DNA of 64,000 nt from positions 62,001 to 126,000 of the forward strand of contig NZ_JAPDOK010000006.1 in assembly GCF_026013415.1 (NCBI RefSeq), in the 5' to 3' direction. The position numbers and the translations under genes are program-made. Under the pieces are notes generated by a model, which was given only the letters and a program-made list of their open reading frames with translations, ran no database searches and was not told the origin of the DNA. Of this stretch, positions 51,657 through 64,000 are shown in pieces (position 1 is the first letter of the stretch; each line of letters opens with the position of its first letter). This DNA comes from Sphingomonas caeni (GTDB lineage: Bacteria; Pseudomonadota; Alphaproteobacteria; Sphingomonadales; Sphingomonadaceae).

Positions 51657-52816
51657 AGGGGCAATCCCACATAATTCTCGGCGATCGCGGTCTGCATGGC
51701 GCGCGAGCCGGCGACATAATCCAGTTCGGCGCTCTGCATCCGGTGCTCGAACGCGCCGTCCTCGGGAAAGCGGTGCATCAGCTTGGTGAGATACCAGCTG
51801 AAGCGTTCGGCCTTCCAGATGCGGGCCAGGGCGCGGGCTTCGTATCCGGTCAATCCCGCCTCGTCGCCGTTTCGATACCAGCCGATCAAGGCCTCGGCCA
51901 GATATGCGACGTCCGAGGCCGCGAGGTTCAGGCCCTTGGCGCCGGTGGGGGGCACGATATGCGCGGCATCGCCGGCGAGGAACAGCCGGCCATGACGCAT
52001 CGTCTCGAACACATAGGAGCGCAGCGGCGCGATCGACACCTCCAGCGCCGGGCCGCGCTTCACGCCGCGGTCGGAAATCGGATCGAACCGCGCGGCGAGT
52101 TCGTCCCACAGCCGCTCCTCGGGCCAGTCCTCGAGTGCGGAGGTCAGCGGCACCTGGATATAATAGCGGCTGCGGGTCGCCGAACGCATCGAGGCGAGCG
52201 CGAAGCCGCGCGGGCCGTTCGCATAGATCAGTTCGGGGTGGCAGGGCGGGACATCGGCGAGGATGCCGAGCCAGCCGAACGGATATTCGCGCTCATAGGC
52301 GCGGCCATCCGGGATCGCCCTGCGCGAGACGCCGTGAAAGCCGTCGCACCCGGCGATGAAGTCGGCCTGGATTCGGTGCGTCTCGCCATCCTTCCGGTAG
52401 GTGATCGCGGGCTCGCCGCTCTCCAGATCGTGGAGCGCCACATCCGTCGCGTCATAGACGATCGGCAGCCCGCGATCAGGAGCGGCTTCCATCAGGTCGC
52501 GGGTCAGCTCGGTCTGGCCATAGACAGTAACGTGCCGCCCGGTGAGCGCGGCGATATCGATCCGGACCACGCGGTCGCCATCGGCAAGGTTGAAGCCTTC
52601 CTCGATCATCCCGTCGGCGTTCAGCCGCGCGTCCACCCCGAGCTGGCGCATCAAATCGGTGGTGACCGTTTCCAGCACGCCCGCGCGAATCCGCGAGAGC
52701 ACATAGTCGGGCGACCGGCGCTCGACGATGATGCAATCCACGCCCTTGCTGCGCAGCAAATGGCCCAGCAGCAAGCCGGCGGGACCTGCGCCGACGATCG
52801 CAACCTCTACCTTCAC
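51653..52816 (-). CDS. pobA: 4-Hydroxybenzoate 3-monooxygenase PobA
   Basis: A 387-residue flavoprotein hydroxylase, close to the usual 394. FAD-binding VAIVGAGPAGLLLGHLL at the N terminus, IRAGVLETVTTDLM, the second motif AGCDGFHGVSR, substrate-binding RSRYYIQVPL, and LFLAGDAAHIVPPTGAKG are all as in PobA. It turns 4-hydroxybenzoate into protocatechuate, the substrate of LigAB in the same operon. The GTG at 52816 overlaps the upstream stop by four bases. Confidence 0.94.
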   Translation of the reverse strand: MKVEVAIVGAGPAGLLLGHLLRSKGVDCIIVERRSPDYVLSRIRAGVLETVTTDLMRQLGVDARLNADGMIEEGFNLADGDRVVRIDIAALTGRHVTVYGQTELTRDLMEAAPDRGLPIVYDATDVALHDLESGEPAITYRKDGETHRIQADFIAGCDGFHGVSRRAIPDGRAYEREYPFGWLGILADVPPCHPELIYANGPRGFALASMRSATRSRYYIQVPLTSALEDWPEERLWDELAARFDPISDRGVKRGPALEVSIAPLRSYVFETMRHGRLFLAGDAAHIVPPTGAKGLNLAASDVAYLAEALIGWYRNGDEAGLTGYEARALARIWKAERFSWYLTKLMHRFPEDGAFEHRMQSAELDYVAGSRAMQTAIAENYVGLPL

Positions 52817-53198
52817 GAGGAAGTCGATGTTTTGATGGCGCGCTGCGCCCACGCCACGAAATCGTGATTTGTCTCGCGCACGATCTTGGCCGACGCGAGG
52901 TAGGCGTCATTCGCTTCGCCAATGCGGACCGCAGGCCAATTCGCCTGGTGCATGGCTGCCGCCGAACGCACCTGAGAGAATTTTGCGCGATAGGTTCGCG
53001 AGAGTTCATCGCCTAGCGTGGCGAAGAAGGGATCCGCAAGATTTCCCACAACGGCAATTTGCTCGGCGAGCACGCGCCGCAATGCAATCAGATCCTTGCG
53101 CCGTCCGTCGTCCGTCCGCGCGGCGATCACTGCGAAATCCGCGTGCAGGCGCTGGAGCTTGTCCAGCTCCGAGAGCAATTTGGCGGCACTCGCCTGGG

Positions 53199-53202
<4 letters not shown>
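52813..53202 (-). CDS. Small helical protein of unknown function in the lig operon
   Basis: A 129-residue protein between ligC and pobA, with GTGA four-base overlaps at both ends, so it is clearly translated with the operon. Almost all of it is predicted helical (SAAKLLSELDKLQRLHADFA; LIALRRVLAEQIAVVGNLAD; ANDAYLASAKIVRETNHDF). It has no signal peptide, membrane segment, cysteine or known motif. It could be a small accessory or assembly protein for LigAB or PobA, but I do not recognise it. Confidence 0.75.
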
Positions 53203-55398
<2,196 letters not shown>

Positions 55399-55414
55399 CG
55401 TGATACCTCTCGAT

Positions 55415-55521
55415 CGTCACCCCCGCGAAAGCGGGGGCCCATCTCCCGGACCCTCCGCAACCGCGCCGGTGCATTTTGCCGCTCGCTTGGGAGATGGGTC
55501 CCCGCTTTCGCGGGGATGACG
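55415..55521. repeat. Inverted-repeat element between ligJ and ligA (CCCCGCGAAAGCGGGG type)
   Basis: Arms CGTCACCCCCGCGAAAGCGG.. at 55415 and its near complement ending CGCGGGGATGACG at 55521; an inner pair GGGCCCATCTCCC / GGGAGATGGGTCC extends the stem. The unit is 107 bases, with a 44-base loop. It lies inside the lig operon, 17 bases from the ligA start, so transcripts crossing it would carry a large hairpin that could lower or stabilise downstream expression. Confidence 0.8.
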
Positions 55522-55531
55522 GGGTTGGCCA

Positions 55532-56554
55532 TCATAGCCCGCGCTCCTTCAGTTGCGCATCGAGGCGTGGGAAGACGCGCCGGGCATTGCCTTCGAAGAT
55601 GGCATGGCGCCCGGCATCGCTGATATCGAGCGCGTCGACATAGCGTTTGGTGTCGTCGAAATAATGCCCGGTGGTCGGGTCGATCCCGCGCACCGCGCCG
55701 ACCATCTCCGACCCGAACAATATGTTCTTGGTGTCGATCACGTCCGCCAGCAGGTCGACGCCCGGCTGGTGATAGACGCAGGTATCGAAGAAGATGTTGT
55801 TCATCAGATGGGTGTCGAGCGAGGGCTTTTTGAGCATGTCGGCAAGCCCGCGATAGCGGCCCCAATGATAGGGCACCGCGCCGCCGCCATGCGGGATGAT
55901 GAACTTGAGCGTCGGGAAATCGGCGAAAAGGTCGCCTTCCAGCAGCTGCATGAAGGCGATGGTGTCCGCCGCGATATAATAGCCGCCGGTCGCGTGCATC
56001 GCCGGGTTGCAGCTGCCCGAGACGTGGATCATCGCGGGGACGTCGAGCGCGACCATCTTCTCGTAGAAGGGGTACCAATAGCGGTCGGTCAGCGGCGGAT
56101 GGGTGAAGTGCCCGCCGCCCGGATCGGGGTTCAGGTTGCACCCGACAAAGCCCATATCGACGCAGCGTTCGAGTTCGGCGATCGAATTGCCCATGTCCGC
56201 CTTGGGGCTTTGCGGGAGCATGCACACTCCGGCGAAGGTCCCCGGAAACAGGCGGACGACGCGCGCGATGAGGTCGTTGCAGCGCGTCGCCCACAACTTC
56301 GCGACCGCCTCGTCGCCGACATGCGGGGCCATCGCCGATGCGCGGGGGGAGAAGATCGTCAGGTCCGCCCCGCGCTCCTTGATCAGGCGGAGCTGGTTCG
56401 CCTCGATCGTCTCGCGGATCTCGTCGTCGCTGATGTCGGGATAGGGCGGGGCGGGGACACCGGCCTTGAAGGCGGCTTTCTGTTCCTCGCGCCACGCGTC
56501 GTGCGCCTTGGGCAGGACGGTATAGTGGCCATGGCAGTCGATGATCAGGCTCAT
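55532..56554 (-). CDS. ligJ: 4-Oxalomesaconate hydratase LigJ
   Basis: A 340-residue amidohydrolase-fold hydratase (LigJ type). LIIDCHGHYTVLPKAHDAW starts the barrel with the metal HxH; MIHVSGSCNPAMHATGGYY and FIIPHGGGAVPYHWGRYRG give further His; NILFGSEMVGAVRGIDP ends it with a Glu in place of the usual Asp. It hydrates 4-oxalomesaconate to 4-carboxy-4-hydroxy-2-oxoadipate. The start at 56554 overlaps the upstream stop by four bases. Confidence 0.94.
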   Translation of the reverse strand: MSLIIDCHGHYTVLPKAHDAWREEQKAAFKAGVPAPPYPDISDDEIRETIEANQLRLIKERGADLTIFSPRASAMAPHVGDEAVAKLWATRCNDLIARVVRLFPGTFAGVCMLPQSPKADMGNSIAELERCVDMGFVGCNLNPDPGGGHFTHPPLTDRYWYPFYEKMVALDVPAMIHVSGSCNPAMHATGGYYIAADTIAFMQLLEGDLFADFPTLKFIIPHGGGAVPYHWGRYRGLADMLKKPSLDTHLMNNIFFDTCVYHQPGVDLLADVIDTKNILFGSEMVGAVRGIDPTTGHYFDDTKRYVDALDISDAGRHAIFEGNARRVFPRLDAQLKERGL

Positions 56555-57432
56555 GCGCCCGGTTCCTTCCAGCGTGCGCCGAGTGCCGCGAGCTTGGCCG
56601 CCAGTCCCTTGGGCGGATCGATGCCGAGCGCGCCGATGCTCTGCTGCCATTTGACGGTGCCCGCCGACAGGATCGGCGAAATACCCAGCGCAGCGAGCGT
56701 CCGGGTGACCTCGCCCATCTCCTCGGCGCGGCGCTGGCCGTGGCGCATCATCCGGTCGAGATTATAGTCGACGCGCTCGGCCCAGGGCTTCGCCTGCTCG
56801 CTCGCGTCGAGCGACCCGATCACTTCGTCCAGCACGCCCGCGGCGTCGGCGGCGAGCACGCATTCGGCGGTCAGCGCCTCGATGCCCTTCACCATCACCG
56901 ATCGGATCATCTTGATCGCGGAGGCCGCGCCCGTCTCGCCGCCCACGCTGCGCACGTTGGTGAAGCCGAACGTGCGCAGCGCTTCGACGCCCGCCGCGGA
57001 ATGGGGTCCCGCGACGAGGAGCGGCGTGCCCAGCCTTTTGGGATGGACGGGGGACATGATCGCCACATCGACATGGCGGCCGCCCGCCGCCTCGATCGCG
57101 CGCGCGGCCTCGCGCTTGGTGTCCGGCGCGACGCTGTTCATGTCGAGCCACAGCGCGCCCGGCGCGAGGAAGGGCGCGGCGGCAAGGGCGGCGGGAAGCG
57201 ATTGATCGGCGGTAACGAGCGAGAGCACCGCGCCTGCGCCCGCCAGCGCCTCGGCCGCGCTTTCGCAAGGGACGACGCCAGCGGCGGCGTAGTCGGCGAG
57301 CTTGGCCTCACGCTCGGGGCCATCGGTCTTGCGGTCGAACGCGCGCGCGCCTGGTTTCGCGAAGGCCATGGCCGCTTCGCCAAAACCCAGATTAACGACT
57401 ATTTCGTCCAGGGCGGGTGCCGCAAAATCCAT
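56551..57432 (-). CDS. NAD(P)-dependent dehydrogenase with DUF1932 domain, in the lig operon
   Basis: A 293-residue 6-phosphogluconate/3-hydroxyisobutyrate-dehydrogenase-like protein: N-terminal Rossmann (VVNLGFGEAAMAFAKPGARAF, with a Gly-rich loop that is altered from GxGxxG), LWLDMNSVAPDTKREAA, VDVAIMSPVHPKRLGTPLLVAG, GAASAIKMIRSVMVKGIEAL (catalytic Lys) and a C-terminal DUF1932 segment (LDEVIGSLDASEQAKPWAERV). It is coupled to ligJ by ATGA overlap. No step of the known protocatechuate 4,5-pathway needs it; it may handle a side product or a parallel substrate. Confidence 0.8.
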   Translation of the reverse strand: MDFAAPALDEIVVNLGFGEAAMAFAKPGARAFDRKTDGPEREAKLADYAAAGVVPCESAAEALAGAGAVLSLVTADQSLPAALAAAPFLAPGALWLDMNSVAPDTKREAARAIEAAGGRHVDVAIMSPVHPKRLGTPLLVAGPHSAAGVEALRTFGFTNVRSVGGETGAASAIKMIRSVMVKGIEALTAECVLAADAAGVLDEVIGSLDASEQAKPWAERVDYNLDRMMRHGQRRAEEMGEVTRTLAALGISPILSAGTVKWQQSIGALGIDPPKGLAAKLAALGARWKEPGA

Positions 57433-57488
57433 GGTTCGGGTTAGTCAGGACGGCCCCTCGCCCGCCAATCCAATTGCGCTTCTATCTA

Positions 57489-58691
57489 TCAGTTTTCCTG
57501 AAGTCTTGTGCTCTTTGCTGCCGCCTTGATCAGCCGCACCAGCTCGCGCTGGACCGGGGTGGGCCGCCAGCCGCTGCGTGTCGTCAGGCCGATGGTGCGG
57601 ACCGCGTGCGGGATCGCGGCGCCGATCTGGACGAGCATCCCCGTTTCGACCTCGAGCGCGACCTGATCGGGGGAAAGCAGCGTGAGCAGGTCGCTCTGCA
57701 CGAGCAGTCCCCGGATCACCATCACCGATCCGCATTCGATGGGAACATGCGGCAGCGGCCCGCCGTCGAACATCGCCTCCCAATGCGCGCGGAGCGGCGT
57801 GCCCGCCGGGCCGATGACCCAGGACCGGGAGCGCAGTGCGGCGATGTCGATCGGGCCGGCCAGCAGCGGATGCCCGGGCCGTCCGAAGATCGCGAGCTGG
57901 TCGGTGAAGAGCGGCTCCTGGTCGAGCCCCGGTGGCACGTCGTCGCGCAGCGCGCCGATGGTGAGATCGATGATGCCGTCGGCGAGCGGATCGATCAGCT
58001 CGCGCCACGATCCCTCGACGACATCGACCACGGCGTGCGGCATGGCGCGCAGCAGGCCGGCGAGCGCGCGCGGCAGCACCAGCGCGCGGCTGAGCGGCAT
58101 CGCGCCCAGCGCGACGCGGCCGCCATCGCGATCCTCGCCCCGCGCCTCGACGATCCCCGCCGCAATCTCCTGCTGGGCGAGCCGCACGCCGCGTGCCAGC
58201 GCCCGTCCCGCCGGGGTGAGCACCATGCCGCGCCCGCGCCGCTCGGCGAGCGGGCTGGCGCAGATCTGTTCGAGGTCGCGCACCGCGCGGTGGATCGCGG
58301 GCTGCGACAGACCGCTCGCCTGCGCCGCCCCGGCGAAGCTCTGCGCATCGGCGAAGTGGAGCCAGGCGTCGAGCTGGGTCGCGGTCATCAGCTGCTCGGG
58401 CCGGGCGAAGCCGCGGCCGGCTCGGCCGAACCGGCGCACCCCGCTCGCGAGGCAATCGAACGCCCGCGTGGCGCGCTCGGCCAGCGCCTGACCCGCTGCG
58501 GTGGGCGAGACGCCGTCGGGGTGGCGTTCGAACAGCGCCACTTCGAGCTGGCGTTCGAGCTTGTGCAGCCCCTGGGTGAGCGCGGGCTGCGACAGTCCGG
58601 TCGCCTCGGCGGCGCGGCTCAGGCTCCCCTCGGCAATCACCGTCGACAATGCGCGCAGGTGGCGGAGATTGAGCGCGAAGGATTGAATCAT
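57489..58691 (-). CDS. ligR: LysR-type regulator with two helix-turn-helix domains (LigR)
   Basis: A 400-residue LysR regulator, about 100 longer than usual. A first winged helix (residues 8-67, LRHLRALSTVIAEGSLSRAA, GLSQPALTQGLHKLERQL) is followed by a second, independent one (102-163, ATQLDAWLHFADAQSFAGAA, GLSQPAIHRAVRDLEQI), then the effector domain (about 190-390, RVALGAMPLSRALVLPRAL, DLTIGALRDD, PLFTDQLAIFGRPGHPL). It sits between the divergent ligK-ligU-ligI and ligJABC groups, as LigR does in SYK-6, where it activates both. Protocatechuate or gallate is the expected inducer. Confidence 0.85.
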   Translation of the reverse strand: MIQSFALNLRHLRALSTVIAEGSLSRAAEATGLSQPALTQGLHKLERQLEVALFERHPDGVSPTAAGQALAERATRAFDCLASGVRRFGRAGRGFARPEQLMTATQLDAWLHFADAQSFAGAAQASGLSQPAIHRAVRDLEQICASPLAERRGRGMVLTPAGRALARGVRLAQQEIAAGIVEARGEDRDGGRVALGAMPLSRALVLPRALAGLLRAMPHAVVDVVEGSWRELIDPLADGIIDLTIGALRDDVPPGLDQEPLFTDQLAIFGRPGHPLLAGPIDIAALRSRSWVIGPAGTPLRAHWEAMFDGGPLPHVPIECGSVMVIRGLLVQSDLLTLLSPDQVALEVETGMLVQIGAAIPHAVRTIGLTTRSGWRPTPVQRELVRLIKAAAKSTRLQEN

Positions 58692-58783
58692 GAACAATCT
58701 ATAGCAAAAACTTATCGGCGCTCGGCAATATGGATTTGCGCGCGACGCCCGGGCGGCGGAACGAGACGGCAAAGGAGCTGCAG
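58692..58783. promoter_or_regulatory. ligR-ligK divergent promoter region
   Basis: The 92 bases between ligR and ligK hold a short AT-rich patch near 58693-58714 (CTATAGCAAAAACTTATC) with a loose inverted repeat (ATAG ... CTTAT), the kind of place where LysR T-N11-A boxes lie. AAAGGAG (58771-58777) is the ligK ribosome site. The exact LigR site cannot be fixed by eye. Confidence 0.4.
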
Positions 58784-59447
58784 ATGGGCAAGGTGGTCCA
58801 GAATATCGCGCGTGCGGACCCGGCGGTGATCGACGGGCTGGCCGCCGCCGGCGTGGCGACAGTGCATGAGGCGCAGGGCCGGATCGGGCTGCTCGCGCAC
58901 TTTATGCGCCCCATCTATCCCGGCGCGCGGATCGCGGGTTCGGCGGTGACGATCTCGTCGCCACCGGGCGACAACTGGATGCTCCATGTCGCGATCGAGC
59001 AGCTGAAGGATGGCGACATCCTCGTACTCGCGCCCACCAGCCCGTGCTTCGACGGCTATTTCGGCGATCTGCTGGCGACCTCTGCGATGGCGCGCGGATG
59101 CCGCGGGCTGGTGATCGACGCGGGCGTGCGCGACGTGCGCGACCTGACGCAGATGGGCTTTCCGGTCTGGTCGAAGGCCGTGTTCGCGCAAGGGACGATC
59201 AAGGCGACGCTCGGATCGGTCAATGTGCCGATCGTGTGCGCGGGCGCCGCGATCGAGGCGGGCGACGTGATCGTCGCGGACGATGACGGGGTGTGCGTGG
59301 TCAAACGCGCCGATGCCGCCGCGGTGCTCGAAAAGGCGCAGGCGCGCGAGGCCGCTGAAGAGGGCAAGCGCAAGCGGCTGGCGGCGGGCGAGCTCGGGCT
59401 CGACATCTACGATATGCGCGGCAAGCTGGCGGCGATGGGCCTCACTT

Positions 59448-59455
<8 letters not shown>
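58784..59455 (+). CDS. ligK: 4-Carboxy-4-hydroxy-2-oxoadipate aldolase LigK
   Basis: A 223-residue RraA-fold class II aldolase that splits 4-carboxy-4-hydroxy-2-oxoadipate to pyruvate and oxaloacetate, and also acts on 4-hydroxy-4-methyl-2-oxoglutarate. [32 protein letters not shown], and the Arg/Asp pair in [10 protein letters not shown] (Arg116, Asp117) are the family signature for substrate and Mg binding. The ATG at 58784 follows AAAGGAG. It overlaps ligU by eight bases. Confidence 0.94.
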
Positions 59456-61366
<1,911 letters not shown>

Positions 61367-61402
61367 TCCGGACGCCGCGCACAGCAGATTTAGCTTTATC
61401 AT

Positions 61403-61441
61403 ATAACTGTTATTGACCTGAACGATATTGCGTGGAATGAT
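61403..61441 (+). promoter_or_regulatory. Promoter of the second TonB receptor with an ATAAC-T-GTTAT dyad
   Basis: A -35 TTGACC (61413-61418), 17-base spacer and -10 AATGAT (61436-61441, four of six). The perfect inverted repeat ATAAC-T-GTTAT (61403-61413) touches the -35. ATAAC words also occur before ligV and the aromatic-acid transporter, so a shared regulator is possible. Confidence 0.45.
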
Positions 61442-61493
61442 CCTCACGCCATCGGGACTCATCAAGATCGCGGGGCCGATTGGGGAGGATCAC

Positions 61494-63905
61494 ATGGCCG
61501 GACTGAACTTGCGCGCGACCGGACTCACGACCAGCAGCATTGTCGCCCTTGCCTTTGCATGCGGCCTGACGATCGCCGCTCCGGCGGCGGCGCAAACCCC
61601 GGCATCCGGGGCCGACAAGCCGCAGGAGGTGACCGGGGGTGACGACGACGTCATCGTCGTCACGGCCCGGCGGCGCGAGGAGAGCCTGCAGGATACGCCG
61701 ATCGCGGTTTCGGCCTTCAGCGGCGAGCTTCTCGAGGACCGCCAGATCCAGCAGACGCAGGATCTCGAGCGGATCACGCCGAGCCTCCAGTTCAAACCCG
61801 CCGGGCAGCTTTCGGGCAACAGCTCGTCCTCGGTCGTGTTCATCCGCGGCGTCGGCCAGGTCGATCCCACCGCGGCGGTCGATCCGGGGGTCGGCGTCTA
61901 TCTCGACGAGGTTTATCTGGGCCGGGCCGTAGGCGGGACGATCGAATTCGGCGACATTGCCGGGGTCGAGGTGCTGCGCGGTCCCCAGGGAACGCTGTTC
62001 GGCCGGAACACGATCGGCGGCGCGATCCTGATCCGCACGCGCCAGCCCGAACTCGGCGCCTTCAGCGGCCGCGCCCGGTTCCGCGTCGGCGACGATTCGC
62101 TCTACGAGGGATTTGCCGCGCTCAATATCCCGATCGGCAGTACCGCGGCGGTGCGGGCCTCGGGCGGCTTTCGCAAGCGCAACGGCTATGTCATCCGCGC
62201 ATTCGACGGCCGCGATCTCGGCAACGACAATGTCTTTACGCTCAACGCCGCGCTGAAGTGGGAGCCCTCCCAGGCATTCGACCTGTTCATTCGTGCCGAC
62301 TATACCAAGCGCGACGAGAATGGCGCGCCCTTCGTCTTCGCCGGCATCAACGAGAAGGCCCCGGTCCCCGCGATCGTGAGCGTCGCTGCCGGCTGCCCCG
62401 GCGCGACCATTCCGTTCGCCCCGCTCGCGCCCGGCGACCCGCGCTTCGGGGCGCCGAACGTTCCGCTGATCAACGATCCGCGATGCGCGAACGACTTCCA
62501 GGCGCGCGGCGACTTCGTCAATGGCGGCACCGCCAATGTGCTGAGCACGTCCGAAGTCTGGGGCGTGGGCGCGACGGCCAATCTGAAGCTGTCCGATGTC
62601 ACGTCGGTGAAGCTCATCGGCTCCTACCGCGAGACCCAGTCGCGCGGCGTGCGCGATGCGGACAATACGCCCTTCCTGATCATCACGACCGATGTCGGGG
62701 CGAAATCGCAGCAGATCAGTCAGGAAGTGCAGGTGCAGTTCGACTGGACCGGCGTGAACGCGGTCGTCGGCGGCTATTATTTCAACGAGGAAACGAGGGA
62801 GCGCGCCACCGTGCCGCTGTCCTTCCCGCCCTCGCCGCCGGTGATCGGCTCGATCCTCGCCGGCGGGCCCGGGACGCGCGACCTCCAGATCTCGAACCTG
62901 TCGACCGACTCGCTCGCCGCGTACGGCCAGGTCAATGTCGAGCCGGTGAGCGGGCTCGAGCTATCGGGTGGCCTGCGGTACACGACCGATCGCAAGACCT
63001 TCCTCGGCACCGTGCTCAATCTGTCGCCGGCGACCTTGCCCGATCCGAACCCGCTGCCGACGCTCGCGACGTCCGAAGGCGGCACGCTGTTCCTGTTCCA
63101 CCGGCCCTTCTCCAACAGCTTTTCCGCGCTCACCGGGTCGGCGACGATCCAGTATCGTTGGAGCCCGGCGATCAGCACCTATGCGTCCTTTGCGCGCAGC
63201 TTCAAATCGGGGGGGTTCAATACCCGCTACAATGCGGTGCCCGCCGGCAACGTGCCGCTCTCGTTCGGCGAGGAAAGCGTCACCAGCTATGAAATCGGCG
63301 CCAAGACCAATTTCGGTGGCGTCCGCTTCAATCTGTCCGCGTTCCAGGCCGATTACAGCGACATCCAGCTGATCTTCCGCCAGGGCGTGGTGCCCTTGCT
63401 GTTCAACGCCGGCGAGGCGCGGATCCAGGGGCTCGAGGCCGAGCTGAGCTATCACGCGCCCTGGGGACTGATCGTCGATGCCAGCGCCAGCATGCTCGAC
63501 GACGATATCCAGTCCATCACGCCGGTGCCGGGCGCGACCGCGACCGTCACGCCGGCGGACGATCTGCCCTTCACGCCCGATTTCCAGGCCAATTTCGGGA
63601 TCGCCTACAAGATCGAACTCGGGGGCGGCACGCAGCTGCGGCCGCGGTTCGACGGCAGCTACAGCTCGAAATTCACCTTCATCACCGGCAGCGTGCCGGA
63701 GATCGAGGAGAATGGCTATTTCGTCGCCAACGGGTCGATCACCCTCAAATTCTCCAACGGGCTGGAGCTGAGTGGCGGGGTGAACAATCTGTTCGACGAG
63801 CGCTATCTCATCCAGGGCAACGCGTCGCTCGGGACGCTGGGCTATGCCGAGCGGATCTTCGCGCGGCCGCGCAACTGGTACGTCCAGGGGTCGATCGAGT
63901 TCTGA
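61494..63905 (+). CDS. TonB-dependent outer-membrane receptor next to ligKUI
   Basis: An 803-residue receptor: signal peptide (about 1-33, ending IAAPAAAQ), TonB box DDDVIVVTARRR, plug (about 55-170, VEVLRGPQGTLFGRNTIGGAI) and a barrel ending in WYVQGSIEF. The ATG at 61494 has GGGGAGG five bases upstream. Sphingobium SYK-6 uses a TonB receptor (DdvT) for the biaryl 5,5'-dehydrodivanillate, so uptake of a lignin dimer is plausible. Its exact ligand is unknown. Confidence 0.9.
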   Translation: MAGLNLRATGLTTSSIVALAFACGLTIAAPAAAQTPASGADKPQEVTGGDDDVIVVTARRREESLQDTPIAVSAFSGELLEDRQIQQTQDLERITPSLQFKPAGQLSGNSSSSVVFIRGVGQVDPTAAVDPGVGVYLDEVYLGRAVGGTIEFGDIAGVEVLRGPQGTLFGRNTIGGAILIRTRQPELGAFSGRARFRVGDDSLYEGFAALNIPIGSTAAVRASGGFRKRNGYVIRAFDGRDLGNDNVFTLNAALKWEPSQAFDLFIRADYTKRDENGAPFVFAGINEKAPVPAIVSVAAGCPGATIPFAPLAPGDPRFGAPNVPLINDPRCANDFQARGDFVNGGTANVLSTSEVWGVGATANLKLSDVTSVKLIGSYRETQSRGVRDADNTPFLIITTDVGAKSQQISQEVQVQFDWTGVNAVVGGYYFNEETRERATVPLSFPPSPPVIGSILAGGPGTRDLQISNLSTDSLAAYGQVNVEPVSGLELSGGLRYTTDRKTFLGTVLNLSPATLPDPNPLPTLATSEGGTLFLFHRPFSNSFSALTGSATIQYRWSPAISTYASFARSFKSGGFNTRYNAVPAGNVPLSFGEESVTSYEIGAKTNFGGVRFNLSAFQADYSDIQLIFRQGVVPLLFNAGEARIQGLEAELSYHAPWGLIVDASASMLDDDIQSITPVPGATATVTPADDLPFTPDFQANFGIAYKIELGGGTQLRPRFDGSYSSKFTFITGSVPEIEENGYFVANGSITLKFSNGLELSGGVNNLFDERYLIQGNASLGTLGYAERIFARPRNWYVQGSIEF

Positions 63906-63939
63906 GCTGCTACCTTTAGAGTCTGAGACCGAAGCACCT

Positions 63940-64000
63940 CGTCATCCCGGCGAAAGCCGGGACCCAAGGTTACAAGCGGTGCGTTGCTTGGCTCCGGGTC
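63940..64000. repeat. GTCATCCCGGCGAAAGCC inverted-repeat element, copy 3 (cut by window end)
   Basis: The left arm (CGTCATCCCGGCGAAAGCCG.. from 63940) and the spacer ending TGCTTGGCTCCGGGTC are present; the right arm would continue past base 64000. Spacer and arm match copies 1 and 2. Confidence 0.8.

Overview
The window is one stretch of GC-rich chromosome from an alphaproteobacterium, almost certainly a sphingomonad (Sphingomonas, Sphingobium or Novosphingobium type). The reasons are the strong G/C third-position bias, the sphingomonad-style lignin genes (ligM, ferA/ferB, ligV, ligW, lignostilbene dioxygenase and the ligKUI/ligJABC protocatechuate 4,5-cleavage set), two TonB receptors, and dispersed inverted repeats built on GTCATCCCGGCGAAAGCC that are common in these genomes.

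Region 1 (1-16.8 kb) is mostly housekeeping: a TPR protein end, glyoxalase I, nitronate monooxygenase, glyoxalase II, two secreted paralogues, an S9 oligopeptidase, a small outer-membrane barrel, HslV/HslU, two Yip1 membrane proteins, a gene-transfer-agent-type holin, an ABC-F ATPase, a FixL/FixJ oxygen two-component system with a lone receiver, and an esterase.

Region 2 (16.8-38.2 kb) is an accessory catabolic island. It has an aldehyde dehydrogenase-ligW operon, a lignostilbene dioxygenase, a benzoylformate-decarboxylase-like enzyme with a ketopantoate-reductase-like partner, a DUF3237-CocE-DUF3237 operon, an MFS/SnoaL pair, an IclR and two MarR regulators, a TonB receptor, and a tightly coupled five-gene operon (TauD dioxygenase, ThDP enzyme, MFS, Rieske dioxygenase alpha and beta). 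Four intergenic regions here carry the palindrome TTGAT-N2-ATCAA, so most of the island looks like one regulon.

Region 3 (38.6-50.6 kb) handles O-demethylation, C1 flow and ferulate. It holds folB, folD, purU, ligM, metF, ferA, ferB, ligV, an aromatic-acid transporter and a one-domain MetE-like methyltransferase. A second palindrome, TGTATG-N5-CATACA, lies upstream of ligM/purU, metF, the metE-like gene and the distant aldehyde dehydrogenase-ligW operon.

Region 4 (50.6-64 kb) is the protocatechuate 4,5-cleavage pathway: an aldo/keto reductase, pobA, an unknown small gene, ligC, ligB, ligA, ligJ, a DUF1932 dehydrogenase and a LysR regulator with two helix-turn-helix domains on the minus strand, then ligK, ligU, ligI and a TonB receptor on the plus strand.

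Together the genes can be read as a lignin-dimer pathway. Stilbene cleavage would give vanillin and a 5-formyl/5-carboxy aromatic. The aldehyde would be oxidised and decarboxylated (aldehyde dehydrogenase, LigW), ferulate converted to vanillin (FerA, FerB), vanillin to vanillate (LigV), vanillate demethylated to protocatechuate with methyl transfer to tetrahydrofolate (LigM plus the C1 genes), and protocatechuate taken to pyruvate and oxaloacetate (LigABCIUJK). The substrate of the island between 21 and 38 kb cannot be assigned from sequence alone.
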